Positions 17,253 through 26,581 of a stretch of DNA of 64,000 nt are shown here, piece by piece. Every line of letters starts with the position of its first letter. The stretch's first letter is position 1. The notes under the pieces are model-generated. The model ran no database searches. It saw only the letters and a program-made list of their open reading frames with translations, and was not told where the DNA came from. Origin of the DNA: WFZT01 sp964571845. Lineage in GTDB: Bacteria > Hydrothermota > Hydrothermia > B15-G9 > WFZT01. Made by a program: the position numbers and the translations under genes. The stretch covers positions 1-64,000 of the forward strand of contig CAZNDM010000050.1 of NCBI GenBank assembly GCA_964571845.1, read 5' to 3'.

Positions 17253-20200
17253 TCAGCCGGAAACTTCTTTAAGGGAGTAAACATCGGTTTTAATTCTTTC
17301 TACGATTGATTTTACAGCGAATTTAGCCGCGTTGATGGATGTGTAGCCGGGAATATTGTAGAGAAATGCAGCGCGTCTGATCCTTACAGAATCGAGATAT
17401 GCTCTCTTGCCCGACGGGATGTTGATTACCATTACCACCTCGCCCTTTTTCATTCTGCCCACAACCCCTTCACTTCCTTCGCTGAGTTTTCCCACACTTT
17501 CCACCTTTATGCCATGTTTTTCAAGATATTTTGCCGTGCCTTCGGTGGCAATGATTTCAAGTCCAGCTTCTTTTAATTTCTCAGCGATGTCGAGTATCCT
17601 CGGCTTGGCAGAGTCTCTAACACTGATAAATACCTTTCCTCCTTTATCGGGCAGGCTGAATCCAGCAGCTATCTGCGACTTCAAAAAAGCTTCACCGGGA
17701 GTTTTTCCGACTCCCATGACCTCACCGGTTGATCTCATCTCCGGTCCGAGTATGGGGTCAACTCCTGGAAACTTGTTGAATGAAAAGACAGCCTCTTTTA
17801 CCGCATAGAATCCGTGGTTGTTGTTCTTTAACCCGAATTCTTTCAATTTTCTGCCGAGCATCACTTTGGTCGCAACTTTTGCAAGTGGCACCCCCGTAGC
17901 TTTAGAAATAAACGGCACTGTTCTTGAAGCCCTTGGATTTACTTCTATAACATAAACTTCCCCCTCTCTGATCGCATACTGGACATTCATGATCCCCTTT
18001 ATGTTTAGTTCACGGGCAATCCTGATGGTGATGTCCTCGACCTGTTTTACGATCCCATCGGGTAACATGTAAGGAGGAAGTATCATCGCAGAGTCTCCTG
18101 AATGTATGCCGGCTTCATGTATGTGCTCCAGAATACCTCCAATATAAACATCTTCACCGTCAGAAACAGCGTCAACATCGATTTCAAAGGCGTCCATCAG
18201 GAATTCGTCAACAAGAAGGGGCCATCCAATAGTTTCGTTTTCAAGGTAATATTCGAGCTCTTTCCGGTCATGGATAATCCCCATTGCCCTCCCACCGAGT
18301 ACATAAGAAGGTCTGACAAGTACCGGGTAACCAATGAATTCAGCCACCTCGAGAGCTTCCACAGGGGTTCTCGCTATACCACTTCTGGGTCTTTTCAGCC
18401 CGAGCTTGTCCAGGAATTCTTTGAACCTCTCTCTGTCTTCAGCCCTGTCTATAGCATCAAAATCAGTTCCCAGGATAGGGACACCATATTTTGCAAGTTT
18501 TCTTGCCATATTCAGGGGAGATTGACCACCAAACTGAACGATGACCCCGAGTGGTTTTTCCTTTTCAATGATATTCATCACGTACTCGAAAGTTACAGGT
18601 TCAAAATACAGTCTGTCCGAAGTGTCGTAGTCAGTGGAGACTGTTTCAGGATTGGAATTGACCATGATGCCTTTCAATCCCTCTTCTTTTATTGCAAGAA
18701 TACTGTGAACGCATGCATAGTCGAATTCGATACCCTGTCCTATCCTGTTGGGTCCACTTCCAAGAACAATCACGCTCTTGGAACCGGTTTTTATGTAAAG
18801 AGCTGGTTCCTCGTCTTCCTCTTCGTATGTTGAATAGAAGTATGGTGTATAGGCTTCAAATTCGGCTGCGCAGGTGTCAACGACCTTAAAAACCGGTTTA
18901 ATCCCGAACTTTTCCCTCTGATTCCTGATAAAGTCTTCTGCTGTTCCGGCAAGTTCGGCTATTCGTTCATCCGAGAATCCCCATTCTTTCGCCCTTTTTA
19001 TTATCTCTGGAGTTAAACCTCCTATGCCGAGCCCACGGATTTCGTTTTCAAGTTCTATGATCTCCTTGATCTGATGGAGGAAAAATGGATCAATACCTGT
19101 GAGTTTGCTGACTTCCTCAACAGTGAATCCGAATCTGAAGGCATCACCGATCACAAAGATGCGTTCTGAATTGGGTTTTACCAGTTTTTTCACAATAAAT
19201 TCTTTTGCCTCTTCTATGATATCTCCCCTGAAAAATCCTTTGTTGATAAGGGGTTGAACCACAGATTTCAAACCGGTCGTGTTAGCTTCCAGTGATGATA
19301 TTGCTTTCAGGAGAGCTTCCCTGAAATTTCTCCCTATTGCCATAACTTCGCCCACTGACTTCATCTGGGTTGTGAGTGTGGGATCCACTTCTGGAAATTT
19401 CTCAAATGCGAAGCGGGGAATTTTAACGACGACATAGTCAAGGGCTGGCTCAAAAGATGCAGGTGTTTCCTTTGTTATGTCATTTGGCAATTCGTCGAGT
19501 GTGTAGCCAATTGCAAGTTTTGCTGCAATTTTTGCAATAGGAAATCCCGTTGCTTTGGATGCGAGAGCTGATGATCGGGAGACACGGGGATTCATCTCGA
19601 TAACATACATTTCCCCATTATCCGGATTAACAGCAAACTGGATGTTTGAGCCGCCTGTGTCAACGCCGATTTCTCTGATAATTGCAATGGCGGCATCCCT
19701 CATTCTCTGATACTCTTTATCACTCAGGGTTTGCTGAGGAGCAACTGTGATGGAGTCACCTGTGTGTACGCCCATGGGGTCCACATTCTCTATTGAACAT
19801 ACAATTACGACATTGTCGTTTCTGTCACGCATCACTTCAAGCTCAAATTCTTTATACCCTGCGACTGATTTTTCGATAAGAACTTTGTTAACAGGGCTCA
19901 TCCTTAGAGCAAGTTCCACAAGAGGTATGAACTCTTCCTCGGTCTTTGCAATATTGCCTCCAGTCCCTCCAAGTGTGAACGAGGGTCTTATAACCACAGG
20001 AAAACCGAGTTTCTGTGCGATTTTTTTCGCCTCTTCCACACTTCCTGCGTAGCCCGATTCAGGTACTCTGAGGCCGATGTTGTTCATTGCTTCAATGAAA
20101 AGTTCACGATCCTCCGCTTTCTTAATGGCATCAATTGAAGCTCCTATTAGTTCAACTCCATATTTTTCCAGAACACCATTCTCGCAGAGGGAAACCGCGA

Positions 20201-20492
20201 GGTTTAAACCGGTCTGGCCACCAAGAGTGGGAAGAAGTGCGTCCGGTCTCTCTTTTTTTATGATCTTTTCAACAAATTCCACTGTTAGAGGCTCAATATA
20301 CACCGAATCTGCCATGTCGGGATCTGTCATGATGGTTGCGGGATTGGAGTTTATCAAAATTACTCGAATACCTTCTTCTTTCAGGCTCTTTATCGCCTGT
20401 GAGCCTGAATAATCGAACTCAGAAGCCTGACCAATTATGATGGGACCTGAACCTATTATCAGGACAGATTTAATGTCTTTTCTCTTTGGCAC
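17253..20492 (-). CDS. carB: Carbamoyl-phosphate synthase large subunit
   Basis: The 1079-residue protein makes carbamoyl phosphate for pyrimidine and arginine synthesis. It shows two ATP-grasp halves, each starting with the family motif (VLIIGSGPIIIGQASEFDY near 10 and VIVLGSGPNRIGQGIEFDY near 575), and a C-terminal MGS-like allosteric domain. Length matches E. coli CarB. The small subunit gene carA is not in the window. The start is GTG (20490-20492), supported by the N-terminus MPKRKDIKSVLIIG and by a -10 box 9 nt upstream. Its stop abuts the ferritin stop codon in convergent orientation. Confidence 0.98.
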   Translation of the reverse strand: MPKRKDIKSVLIIGSGPIIIGQASEFDYSGSQAIKSLKEEGIRVILINSNPATIMTDPDMADSVYIEPLTVEFVEKIIKKERPDALLPTLGGQTGLNLAVSLCENGVLEKYGVELIGASIDAIKKAEDRELFIEAMNNIGLRVPESGYAGSVEEAKKIAQKLGFPVVIRPSFTLGGTGGNIAKTEEEFIPLVELALRMSPVNKVLIEKSVAGYKEFELEVMRDRNDNVVIVCSIENVDPMGVHTGDSITVAPQQTLSDKEYQRMRDAAIAIIREIGVDTGGSNIQFAVNPDNGEMYVIEMNPRVSRSSALASKATGFPIAKIAAKLAIGYTLDELPNDITKETPASFEPALDYVVVKIPRFAFEKFPEVDPTLTTQMKSVGEVMAIGRNFREALLKAISSLEANTTGLKSVVQPLINKGFFRGDIIEEAKEFIVKKLVKPNSERIFVIGDAFRFGFTVEEVSKLTGIDPFFLHQIKEIIELENEIRGLGIGGLTPEIIKRAKEWGFSDERIAELAGTAEDFIRNQREKFGIKPVFKVVDTCAAEFEAYTPYFYSTYEEEDEEPALYIKTGSKSVIVLGSGPNRIGQGIEFDYACVHSILAIKEEGLKGIMVNSNPETVSTDYDTSDRLYFEPVTFEYVMNIIEKEKPLGVIVQFGGQSPLNMARKLAKYGVPILGTDFDAIDRAEDRERFKEFLDKLGLKRPRSGIARTPVEALEVAEFIGYPVLVRPSYVLGGRAMGIIHDRKELEYYLENETIGWPLLVDEFLMDAFEIDVDAVSDGEDVYIGGILEHIHEAGIHSGDSAMILPPYMLPDGIVKQVEDITIRIARELNIKGIMNVQYAIREGEVYVIEVNPRASRTVPFISKATGVPLAKVATKVMLGRKLKEFGLKNNNHGFYAVKEAVFSFNKFPGVDPILGPEMRSTGEVMGVGKTPGEAFLKSQIAAGFSLPDKGGKVFISVRDSAKPRILDIAEKLKEAGLEIIATEGTAKYLEKHGIKVESVGKLSEGSEGVVGRMKKGEVVMVINIPSGKRAYLDSVRIRRAAFLYNIPGYTSINAAKFAVKSIVERIKTDVYSLKEVSG

Positions 20493-20501
20493 GGTTGCAT
20501 A

Positions 20502-20507
20502 ATTATA
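20502..20507 (-). promoter_or_regulatory. carB -10 box (leaderless start)
   Basis: TATAAT on the minus strand ends 9 nt before the GTG start. The -35 position (TCTATA at 20525-20530) is weak. No Shine-Dalgarno lies between the box and the start codon. Confidence 0.5.
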
Positions 20508-20531
20508 AGGGAGATACGCAAAATTATAGAG

Positions 20532-21698
20532 TTACTGATTCCCGGCTGAGAAAAAGTCTTTAACGATTTTCACAATTCTCAAGGCGGCTTTGCCGTCTCC
20601 ATAGGGGTTTATTGCCTTTGCCATCCTTTCATAGGCTGAGATGTCCTCGAGAAGTCTGGATGCCTCTTCGAATATTTTCCGCCTGTCCGTCCCCACAAGC
20701 TTTGCGATCCCTGCTTCCACTCCTTCCATTCTCTCTGTAACTTCCCTCATCACAAGCACAGGTTTACCAAATGAAGGTGCCTCCTCCTGGATGCCCCCGG
20801 AATCTGTCAGGACTATGTAGGATTTTTCAAGCAGGTAAATGAGAGTTGGATAATCAACCGGATCGATCAGATGAAGATTTTCAAGATTCCCCAAAATGTC
20901 AAAAACAGGTCTCCTTACATTCGGATTCAGATGCACCGGGTATATGATTTCCACCGTGTCTTTGAATTTCAAAGCTATGTCTCTTAACGCGTTACACAGG
21001 TTTTTAAACGGCTCACCAAAGCTCTCCCTCCTGTGGGCCGTAACCAGAATAAGCTTTTTACCAGACTTGATCTTTTGTGGTAAACCTTGAGCCACTCTAT
21101 TCAGGAAATTTTCAATTTCCGAATCCAGCCCCTTTTCTTTTATTATCCTGATTGCCTGAAGGTTGGCATCCACAACAGTGTTTCCCGTAACAAAAATTTT
21201 TTCATCAGGAGTTCCTTCATTGAGGAGATTTTTTCTTGCTGTCTCAGTGGGTGCAAAGTGGAGATCTGTGAGTCTTCCTACGAGAACCCTGTTCATTTCC
21301 TCTGGAAAGGGAGAGTACTTTTTATGGCTTCTCAGGCCCGCCTCCACATGACCTACCGGGATTTTAAAGTAAAATGCAGAAAGGGCACCGGTGAAAGCGG
21401 TTGTCGTATCCCCCTGCACGATCAGAAGATCCGGAGAGTATTTTCTCAGCGCTTCTTCGTAACCTCTAACACTGTCAACTGTGATGTCGAATAGAGTTTG
21501 ATTTGGTTTCATTATCTTCATGTCGCAGTCTGGCTGGATGTCGAAGAATTTGACCGGCTGGTAGAGCATTTCCTGATGCTGTCCTGTGAGACAGACAACG
21601 GTCTCAAATGCAGGATCCTCTCTGAATGCCTTAACCACAGGTGCCAGTTTTATAGCCTCGGGTCTTGTGCCGAATGTGATAAATATTTTCCTCTTCAT
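20532..21698 (-). CDS. wecB: UDP-N-acetylglucosamine 2-epimerase (non-hydrolysing)
   Basis: The enzyme interconverts UDP-GlcNAc and UDP-ManNAc. The 388-residue protein opens with ITFGTRPEAIKLAPVV and has VQGDTTTAFTGAL, HVEAGLRS, and the UDP-binding DSGGIQEEAPSFGKPVLVMR region, all typical of WecB/MnaA. The ATG overlaps the upstream DUF2334 gene by 4 nt (ATGA), making it the last gene of the exopolysaccharide operon. Its position suggests that it feeds UDP-ManNAc to the GT2 synthase three genes upstream of the deacetylase. In E. coli, WecB is likewise needed for the NfrB-made phage N4 receptor glycan. Confidence 0.96.
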   Translation of the reverse strand: MKRKIFITFGTRPEAIKLAPVVKAFREDPAFETVVCLTGQHQEMLYQPVKFFDIQPDCDMKIMKPNQTLFDITVDSVRGYEEALRKYSPDLLIVQGDTTTAFTGALSAFYFKIPVGHVEAGLRSHKKYSPFPEEMNRVLVGRLTDLHFAPTETARKNLLNEGTPDEKIFVTGNTVVDANLQAIRIIKEKGLDSEIENFLNRVAQGLPQKIKSGKKLILVTAHRRESFGEPFKNLCNALRDIALKFKDTVEIIYPVHLNPNVRRPVFDILGNLENLHLIDPVDYPTLIYLLEKSYIVLTDSGGIQEEAPSFGKPVLVMREVTERMEGVEAGIAKLVGTDRRKIFEEASRLLEDISAYERMAKAINPYGDGKAALRIVKIVKDFFSAGNQ

Positions 21699-23272
21699 CT
21701 CCCAAAGTACTCCTTTATTTCGTCGAGTTCTGCCGGACTAACGAACTTGAAACCCATTGCTCTCAAGCTTCTAACCACCTTTTTTAAAGATTCGATCCCA
21801 TAAAAATGTTCTGCATCATGATAGTCAGCAAGGGTTGGATGCCAGAAAAATGAGGCTATGCCATCCCTTACAGCGAGTATATACTTTGCTTCGTTTATCA
21901 GGGTGTCTGGTGGTCTGACCGCTCCAAGATAGTTACTGATAAACCCAAGATTTTCCGGCAACAGAGTCTCCCCATATATGTCCCAGTAAATGACATAGGG
22001 AAAAAGCTGATTCTCGTAAATTACACCATCAGGCGATTCTATGTAGAGTGATGGTCTGTGATAGTTAAGCTCAAACATTTTACCAAAAATGAAATAGTCA
22101 AGTCTCGATGCAGCATAGTGTGGAACTTCAAAACCTGTTACAGGTAATCCTGCCATCTGAAACTCTTTGAGCCCCTGTTTCATCCTCTCGTAAACCCACA
22201 TCATGTTGTCTCCAGCTATTGGGGACTTGGTATCAAAGTCAAAGTATTCGTATCCCACGGCAGTTACATTGCCTTTCTGCCAGGTGGTTATCTCCTGCTG
22301 ATGGGTTGTGCCATGCATGAAGATTAAACCCCCATGCTGAACCGCATATTTTAACACATCAACAAGATCCTTTGCCTGGTGAAGGTAAATTATTTTTTTC
22401 TTGTAAGGGTCCTTGTAAACCGGGATCACCGCCATGCTGAATGGAATGCCCTGTGAGTACAGGTAATCAACCACTTTTTTCAGGGTTTTCGCAGGGACAA
22501 TCGGCGAGATGTCTTCAAGTCTGACAAGTGCACGAGGTGGTTTTCTGTGGTCCTGTCCAAGAATATCGTGCAGAAGGTCGCAGAAAATCGTATAGGGTGT
22601 GTTCACTCCAATGTAAGAGAACGGAGATTCAGACACGAACCAGATATTACGGGATTTTATAATGTGGGGTATTCTCTTTCTCTCTGGTTTACCATATCCC
22701 CACCAATCGATGTATGTGACGACCTTTGCTATTGAAGGATTTAGAATCGAGGTAACCGCAATCTCGGCGTCCCATTCGTAAGATCCATTTTCGTATTTTT
22801 TGAACCATTTTTTGAACTTAAACCCTTTGTACTCAACGATTCGATAAAATCCTTTCTTGTCACGCACATCATAACCGTAGGAAATGGAGTCTATCTTAAA
22901 TCCGAAGTAACTTGCAAGCTTGATTCCAAGCTCTGACTGAAAGTTATTAAAGTTGTTTTTGAACCATACAACCGGACCTTTGAAATTCAGAACATCTTTG
23001 AGAAATTCAGGGGGTAGGTAGGCTCTCTCGGTCGTGCCAAAGTAGAATACGGCATTATAGTTGAAGATTTCTCCCTGCCTGTAGTCTCCAACTGGTTTGT
23101 GATAATACACATACCTGAAGTGTCCAAGCAGGTTCTCAAGGTGGTACACATCGAGTATGGGATAAATGTGATAACTTCTCGGAGACTGTAAATTGTCAAA
23201 AAGGATCAATGCCCTTCCTTTTATCTGGGAAGGATTTACAACACTCATTAAAATTAAAAGTGTCCACAGCAT
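21695..23272 (-). CDS. DUF2334 polysaccharide-deacetylase-like protein, secreted
   Basis: The 525-residue protein has an N-terminal hydrophobic segment (about 1-19) that is probably a signal peptide. Its C-terminal half has the DUF2334 pattern: RLEDISP (metal-binding Asp near 253), an HxxxH motif in FMHGTTHQ (near 318-322), EVPHYAASRLDYF, and a late FFWHP histidine. These correspond to the metal triad of NodB-type carbohydrate deacetylases. The first 240 residues look like an extra alpha/beta domain of unknown role. An ATG with GAGGTGAGAAG upstream follows the TPR-barrel gene by 4 nt. I infer deacetylation of the exported polymer in the periplasm. Confidence 0.85.
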   Translation of the reverse strand: MLWTLLILMSVVNPSQIKGRALILFDNLQSPRSYHIYPILDVYHLENLLGHFRYVYYHKPVGDYRQGEIFNYNAVFYFGTTERAYLPPEFLKDVLNFKGPVVWFKNNFNNFQSELGIKLASYFGFKIDSISYGYDVRDKKGFYRIVEYKGFKFKKWFKKYENGSYEWDAEIAVTSILNPSIAKVVTYIDWWGYGKPERKRIPHIIKSRNIWFVSESPFSYIGVNTPYTIFCDLLHDILGQDHRKPPRALVRLEDISPIVPAKTLKKVVDYLYSQGIPFSMAVIPVYKDPYKKKIIYLHQAKDLVDVLKYAVQHGGLIFMHGTTHQQEITTWQKGNVTAVGYEYFDFDTKSPIAGDNMMWVYERMKQGLKEFQMAGLPVTGFEVPHYAASRLDYFIFGKMFELNYHRPSLYIESPDGVIYENQLFPYVIYWDIYGETLLPENLGFISNYLGAVRPPDTLINEAKYILAVRDGIASFFWHPTLADYHDAEHFYGIESLKKVVRSLRAMGFKFVSPAELDEIKEYFGR

Positions 23273-23276
23273 CTTC

Positions 23277-24425
23277 TCACCTCGCTATGTAGAACCCAAT
23301 CCTTAAATCACTGTAAGTGTCCGTGTTATAAGGATTTGGTTCTCCTGATTCTATGCCCGAATAAAATCCTTTCAGAAGCCTCGCATAAATTGCAAACCAG
23401 TAGGAGTAAACGATCTCCATTTCTGGTCCTATTTCCATCAGGTTGTTGTAAAAGAATTTTTTCCTGTCTCTTATAAATTTGTAGTAAACAGACGAGGACA
23501 TGGTAATCCTGCCCAATTTTTTCTTAAATCCGGTGTTCATTTCAATGGTCAATGTGGTGTTGTAATCTGTCCTTTTTTCATGGTTGACCTCTCCATAGAG
23601 TGAATAGAAAAGTCCACTGGTTTTACCGATTCTATACATCCATTCCTTGTAAAAAAAACCGACAACGGCAAAGTTGTCGCCTTCCATCACAGTTTTCTGG
23701 ATTTTAAATCTCCGAAAATAACCGTAGTACACGAAGATTGAAATGAGATTCCAGAAACCTGTTTGGGCTCCAACATAAGTAAACCAGTGGTTATCCTCAT
23801 AAATGTCAAGTTTACCGGATCTTGAATCTGTTAATACCCTGAATCCTATGAGTGGTTTTATACCTAAAATTCCGGGAAAAAACAGGTTTATTCTGAGATC
23901 ACTGTCCACGAACTCCTCTCGAGTTGTGTAATAGGTTCCGAGATAAAAACTGTAATTAAAAAGGGATACCCTGCTCGTCTGGAGAAACTTCTGTGCCTCC
24001 TTTTTTAGCGCCTGATTGTCTGTAATGTAGATGAGTCTTCTGGCAACTTCTTTTCTCTTTTTTATATCTCCGATTTCATCGTAAAGGTAGAACAGAGCTG
24101 CCAGTGTGGCTTCGTCGTATGGAAACTTTTTCAGTACTTTTTCAAAAACTTTTATAGCATCTTTGGTCTTACCGAGGTCCCAGAGAATGTATCCGTAGTT
24201 CACATAAAACGAGTACTGTGGAGGGTTGTATTTGAGGAGTTTATCAAAAAAATACTTCGCTTTTTTCACATCATCTTTTCCCCAATAGTAATCAACTGAA
24301 TCGATGTAGATTCTAACAGAGTCCGGTATGGTGAGGTCTTTTGAGAGCCTTTTATAGATTTTAACCGGGATATTTTTCTTTGTAGGTGCACCTAAAGTGA
24401 GCAGGATGACAAAAAGACCTATCAT
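23277..24425 (-). CDS. TPR plus outer-membrane beta-barrel export protein (NfrA/PgaA/YaiO-like)
   Basis: The 382-residue protein has a short signal peptide (MIGLFVILLTLG), about three TPR-like helical repeats at roughly 30-150 (such as YVNYGYILWDLGKTKDAIKV), and then about 220 residues of alternating polar/aromatic strands ending near YSDLRIGFYIAR, typical of an outer-membrane barrel. This TPR-then-barrel order is that of PgaA, BcsC and NfrA-type exopolysaccharide exporters, though it is much shorter. It overlaps the BcsB-like gene by 4 nt and precedes the deacetylase. Family identity is inferred from architecture and context. Confidence 0.78.
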   Translation of the reverse strand: MIGLFVILLTLGAPTKKNIPVKIYKRLSKDLTIPDSVRIYIDSVDYYWGKDDVKKAKYFFDKLLKYNPPQYSFYVNYGYILWDLGKTKDAIKVFEKVLKKFPYDEATLAALFYLYDEIGDIKKRKEVARRLIYITDNQALKKEAQKFLQTSRVSLFNYSFYLGTYYTTREEFVDSDLRINLFFPGILGIKPLIGFRVLTDSRSGKLDIYEDNHWFTYVGAQTGFWNLISIFVYYGYFRRFKIQKTVMEGDNFAVVGFFYKEWMYRIGKTSGLFYSLYGEVNHEKRTDYNTTLTIEMNTGFKKKLGRITMSSSVYYKFIRDRKKFFYNNLMEIGPEMEIVYSYWFAIYARLLKGFYSGIESGEPNPYNTDTYSDLRIGFYIAR

Positions 24426-26575
24426 CTCTTTTTCCTCTTTAAGGATTTGAGTTTTCTGGGTTTTTCCTCGATGACTTCGTCTTTTTCTGTCTGAACTTCA
24501 GGTTCTTCTGGTGGCATTTCTACCGGCTCCTGCTCCACAATTTTGAGTGCCCTTTCAAATCTCTTATCTACTTTTCTGGGTTTCCTTATCGATCGGATTG
24601 TAAGTTTAAAGCCACGCACTATGTATCTCAAAATGGTGAGCAGAATAAAGATACCGATCAGGATAAGAGGAATGTAAATTAAAAGTTTGTAGTAGTTTTC
24701 GAGGAAGAAGTACCGCATATCAAATTTTTTCTCAGGTGCTCCCCAATAACTTATTCTCCGTGTAAGTTCACAGTGGGTTACCTCCCCACTATAGTCGATT
24801 AATGCAAGGTTTCCGTATAGGGCATTGAGCTTCTGCGGAATTCTAAAGAGTTTTATAATTCCACCTGCCTCTTCATCGTTTCTGAAAGAGAGATACAGGT
24901 ATGCATTGTTTTTCCTGCCCAGATCCTCATAAAGAAATGGCTGTTTTGCCTTCTTCGTCTTAAAATCACCAATAAAGATGACATTATGTTCAAATTTCTT
25001 AAGATTGCCAATATCCTTTCTTGAAATGATCGGTACTTCTGGAAACACTTCCTTTTCACCGATGAATCTCATAAACTCAAGGTAAACTTTGAAACGGTCT
25101 TCGGACAGCTTATCGATCACGATGTAGGTTTTCTTGACATAAGGTGAATATCCGAATGGGAATGCATAGTATTTCAGGTACCTGAGATCGGGCATCTCAA
25201 TAACCCACTTTCGAGTCATTTTGAACTTCGTTGTTGGTAGAATTTCAACCCACAGGACACTCGAATCGCTTACAGGTATGCGTGGAATAATTTTGAAGTC
25301 AAAGTTAAGATAGTTTATTGTCCCCAGTGATTTCCAGTTTATGACGACTTCTTTTCCAGAATCAGCACATGGTCCTTCAATACTTTCATCGAATATCTTC
25401 TCGCCGTCAATTGTTATTTTCAGTTTTGATTTTTTAATGTTAACCACATCAGATGCCTGTAGCCTCAGTCTGAAAATTTGAGAATAGGGCAGGAATTCCA
25501 TATCAGGCAGGAATCTCAAAGTAAGTACAAATCTTGCCTCAGGTCCGGTTACGCGCGCTGTTCCCCTGTAAACATGAGAAAGTTCAAAGTATTCAGGCTC
25601 TGGACCGAGGATCACAGGTGTACGGTTGAAGCCGTAGTATCCACTTGCCACAAAAAATATATTTTCACCATAACTTTTCGATTCAGTGATGAGTGCAAAA
25701 GCTGCTTTCAAAACCGCATCCTCAGAGTTTCCCGTAACTATCATGACGGGAAATCCGTATTCATTATTCGTGGCGATCAGGATTCCGAGGTCATCGGATA
25801 TTTTTTCACCTTTCAAATTGGCCCAGTAGTATTCCCCCCTTTTCCTTAAGAGTTTTATGTGGGAAGATGTTTGTATAATCTTGAGAAGTAATGGGGAAAA
25901 GTACTGTTCATCCGGTGTACCTATGATCAATGCTGCACCTTTCCTTACTATGTCAGCATTTCTCACGACATCGAATGCAGGAGTGCTGGTCTTTCCCCTG
26001 TAGCCAAGGTCCTCAGCAATGTAAGATACTGCAATGGATGTTACCGGATGAGTTTTTTCGGGCAGCTGGAAGTAAACGATCTGGTCTGGATTTTGGGTTC
26101 TGTCGAGAAAAATTTCCGGATACTGGCTGATCAAATATGGTGAGTTGAGGTAATTGATGAGTCCCTTGAGGGAGATTTTTGTAATGTCAATATAACCAAT
26201 ACAGTGTGTTTTGAGAGATTTTAGAGACACAGAGACTTCGAGTGTGGAAAATTTTTTGAGTAGATAAATGGGGATTTTTTGAACGATCCTGTGCCTGTCA
26301 GGTTTCAGGTCTTTGAATCCGAGGAACTCACCATTAAAAGCGATCCCCATTTTTAAAGGTACATCGCAGTTGATGAGGTTATAGTCTATTTCAAGGTATG
26401 CTTCACTGAAGGCTTCAGGTGAATAGTTGAGTTTGAAATCGATTTTTTCATAGTCATCAGGCAGATTAAGAGTGAATATTGGCTGCCCGGGTGTGGTAAA
26501 TACCCGAAACTCTCTCCAGGTAAACTGGGCCTGGAGGAGACCAGTAGCGAGGAGGGCGAGGATGAGTTTTTTCAT
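24422..26575 (-). CDS. BcsB-like polysaccharide synthase partner
   Basis: The 717-residue protein has a signal peptide (about 1-17), a long periplasmic region with repeated beta-rich domains, one transmembrane helix near 640-662 (IYIPLILIGIFILLTIL) and a charged cytoplasmic tail of about 60 residues that is acidic then strongly basic. The LPTTKF...MPDLRYLKYYAFPFGYSP segment corresponds to the conserved BcsB stretch before its flavodoxin-like domain. BcsB pairs with the BcsA synthase and guides the nascent glycan across the periplasm. Here it follows an NfrB-like synthase by 6 nt. The call rests on topology, that motif and context. Confidence 0.8.
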   Translation of the reverse strand: MKKLILALLATGLLQAQFTWREFRVFTTPGQPIFTLNLPDDYEKIDFKLNYSPEAFSEAYLEIDYNLINCDVPLKMGIAFNGEFLGFKDLKPDRHRIVQKIPIYLLKKFSTLEVSVSLKSLKTHCIGYIDITKISLKGLINYLNSPYLISQYPEIFLDRTQNPDQIVYFQLPEKTHPVTSIAVSYIAEDLGYRGKTSTPAFDVVRNADIVRKGAALIIGTPDEQYFSPLLLKIIQTSSHIKLLRKRGEYYWANLKGEKISDDLGILIATNNEYGFPVMIVTGNSEDAVLKAAFALITESKSYGENIFFVASGYYGFNRTPVILGPEPEYFELSHVYRGTARVTGPEARFVLTLRFLPDMEFLPYSQIFRLRLQASDVVNIKKSKLKITIDGEKIFDESIEGPCADSGKEVVINWKSLGTINYLNFDFKIIPRIPVSDSSVLWVEILPTTKFKMTRKWVIEMPDLRYLKYYAFPFGYSPYVKKTYIVIDKLSEDRFKVYLEFMRFIGEKEVFPEVPIISRKDIGNLKKFEHNVIFIGDFKTKKAKQPFLYEDLGRKNNAYLYLSFRNDEEAGGIIKLFRIPQKLNALYGNLALIDYSGEVTHCELTRRISYWGAPEKKFDMRYFFLENYYKLLIYIPLILIGIFILLTILRYIVRGFKLTIRSIRKPRKVDKRFERALKIVEQEPVEMPPEEPEVQTEKDEVIEEKPRKLKSLKRKKR

Positions 26576-26581
26576 GAATTA

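Noticed and set aside
18102..18833. 243-codon plus-strand ORF inside carB
   Set aside because: It is antisense to a fully conserved carB region and its translation has no family features.
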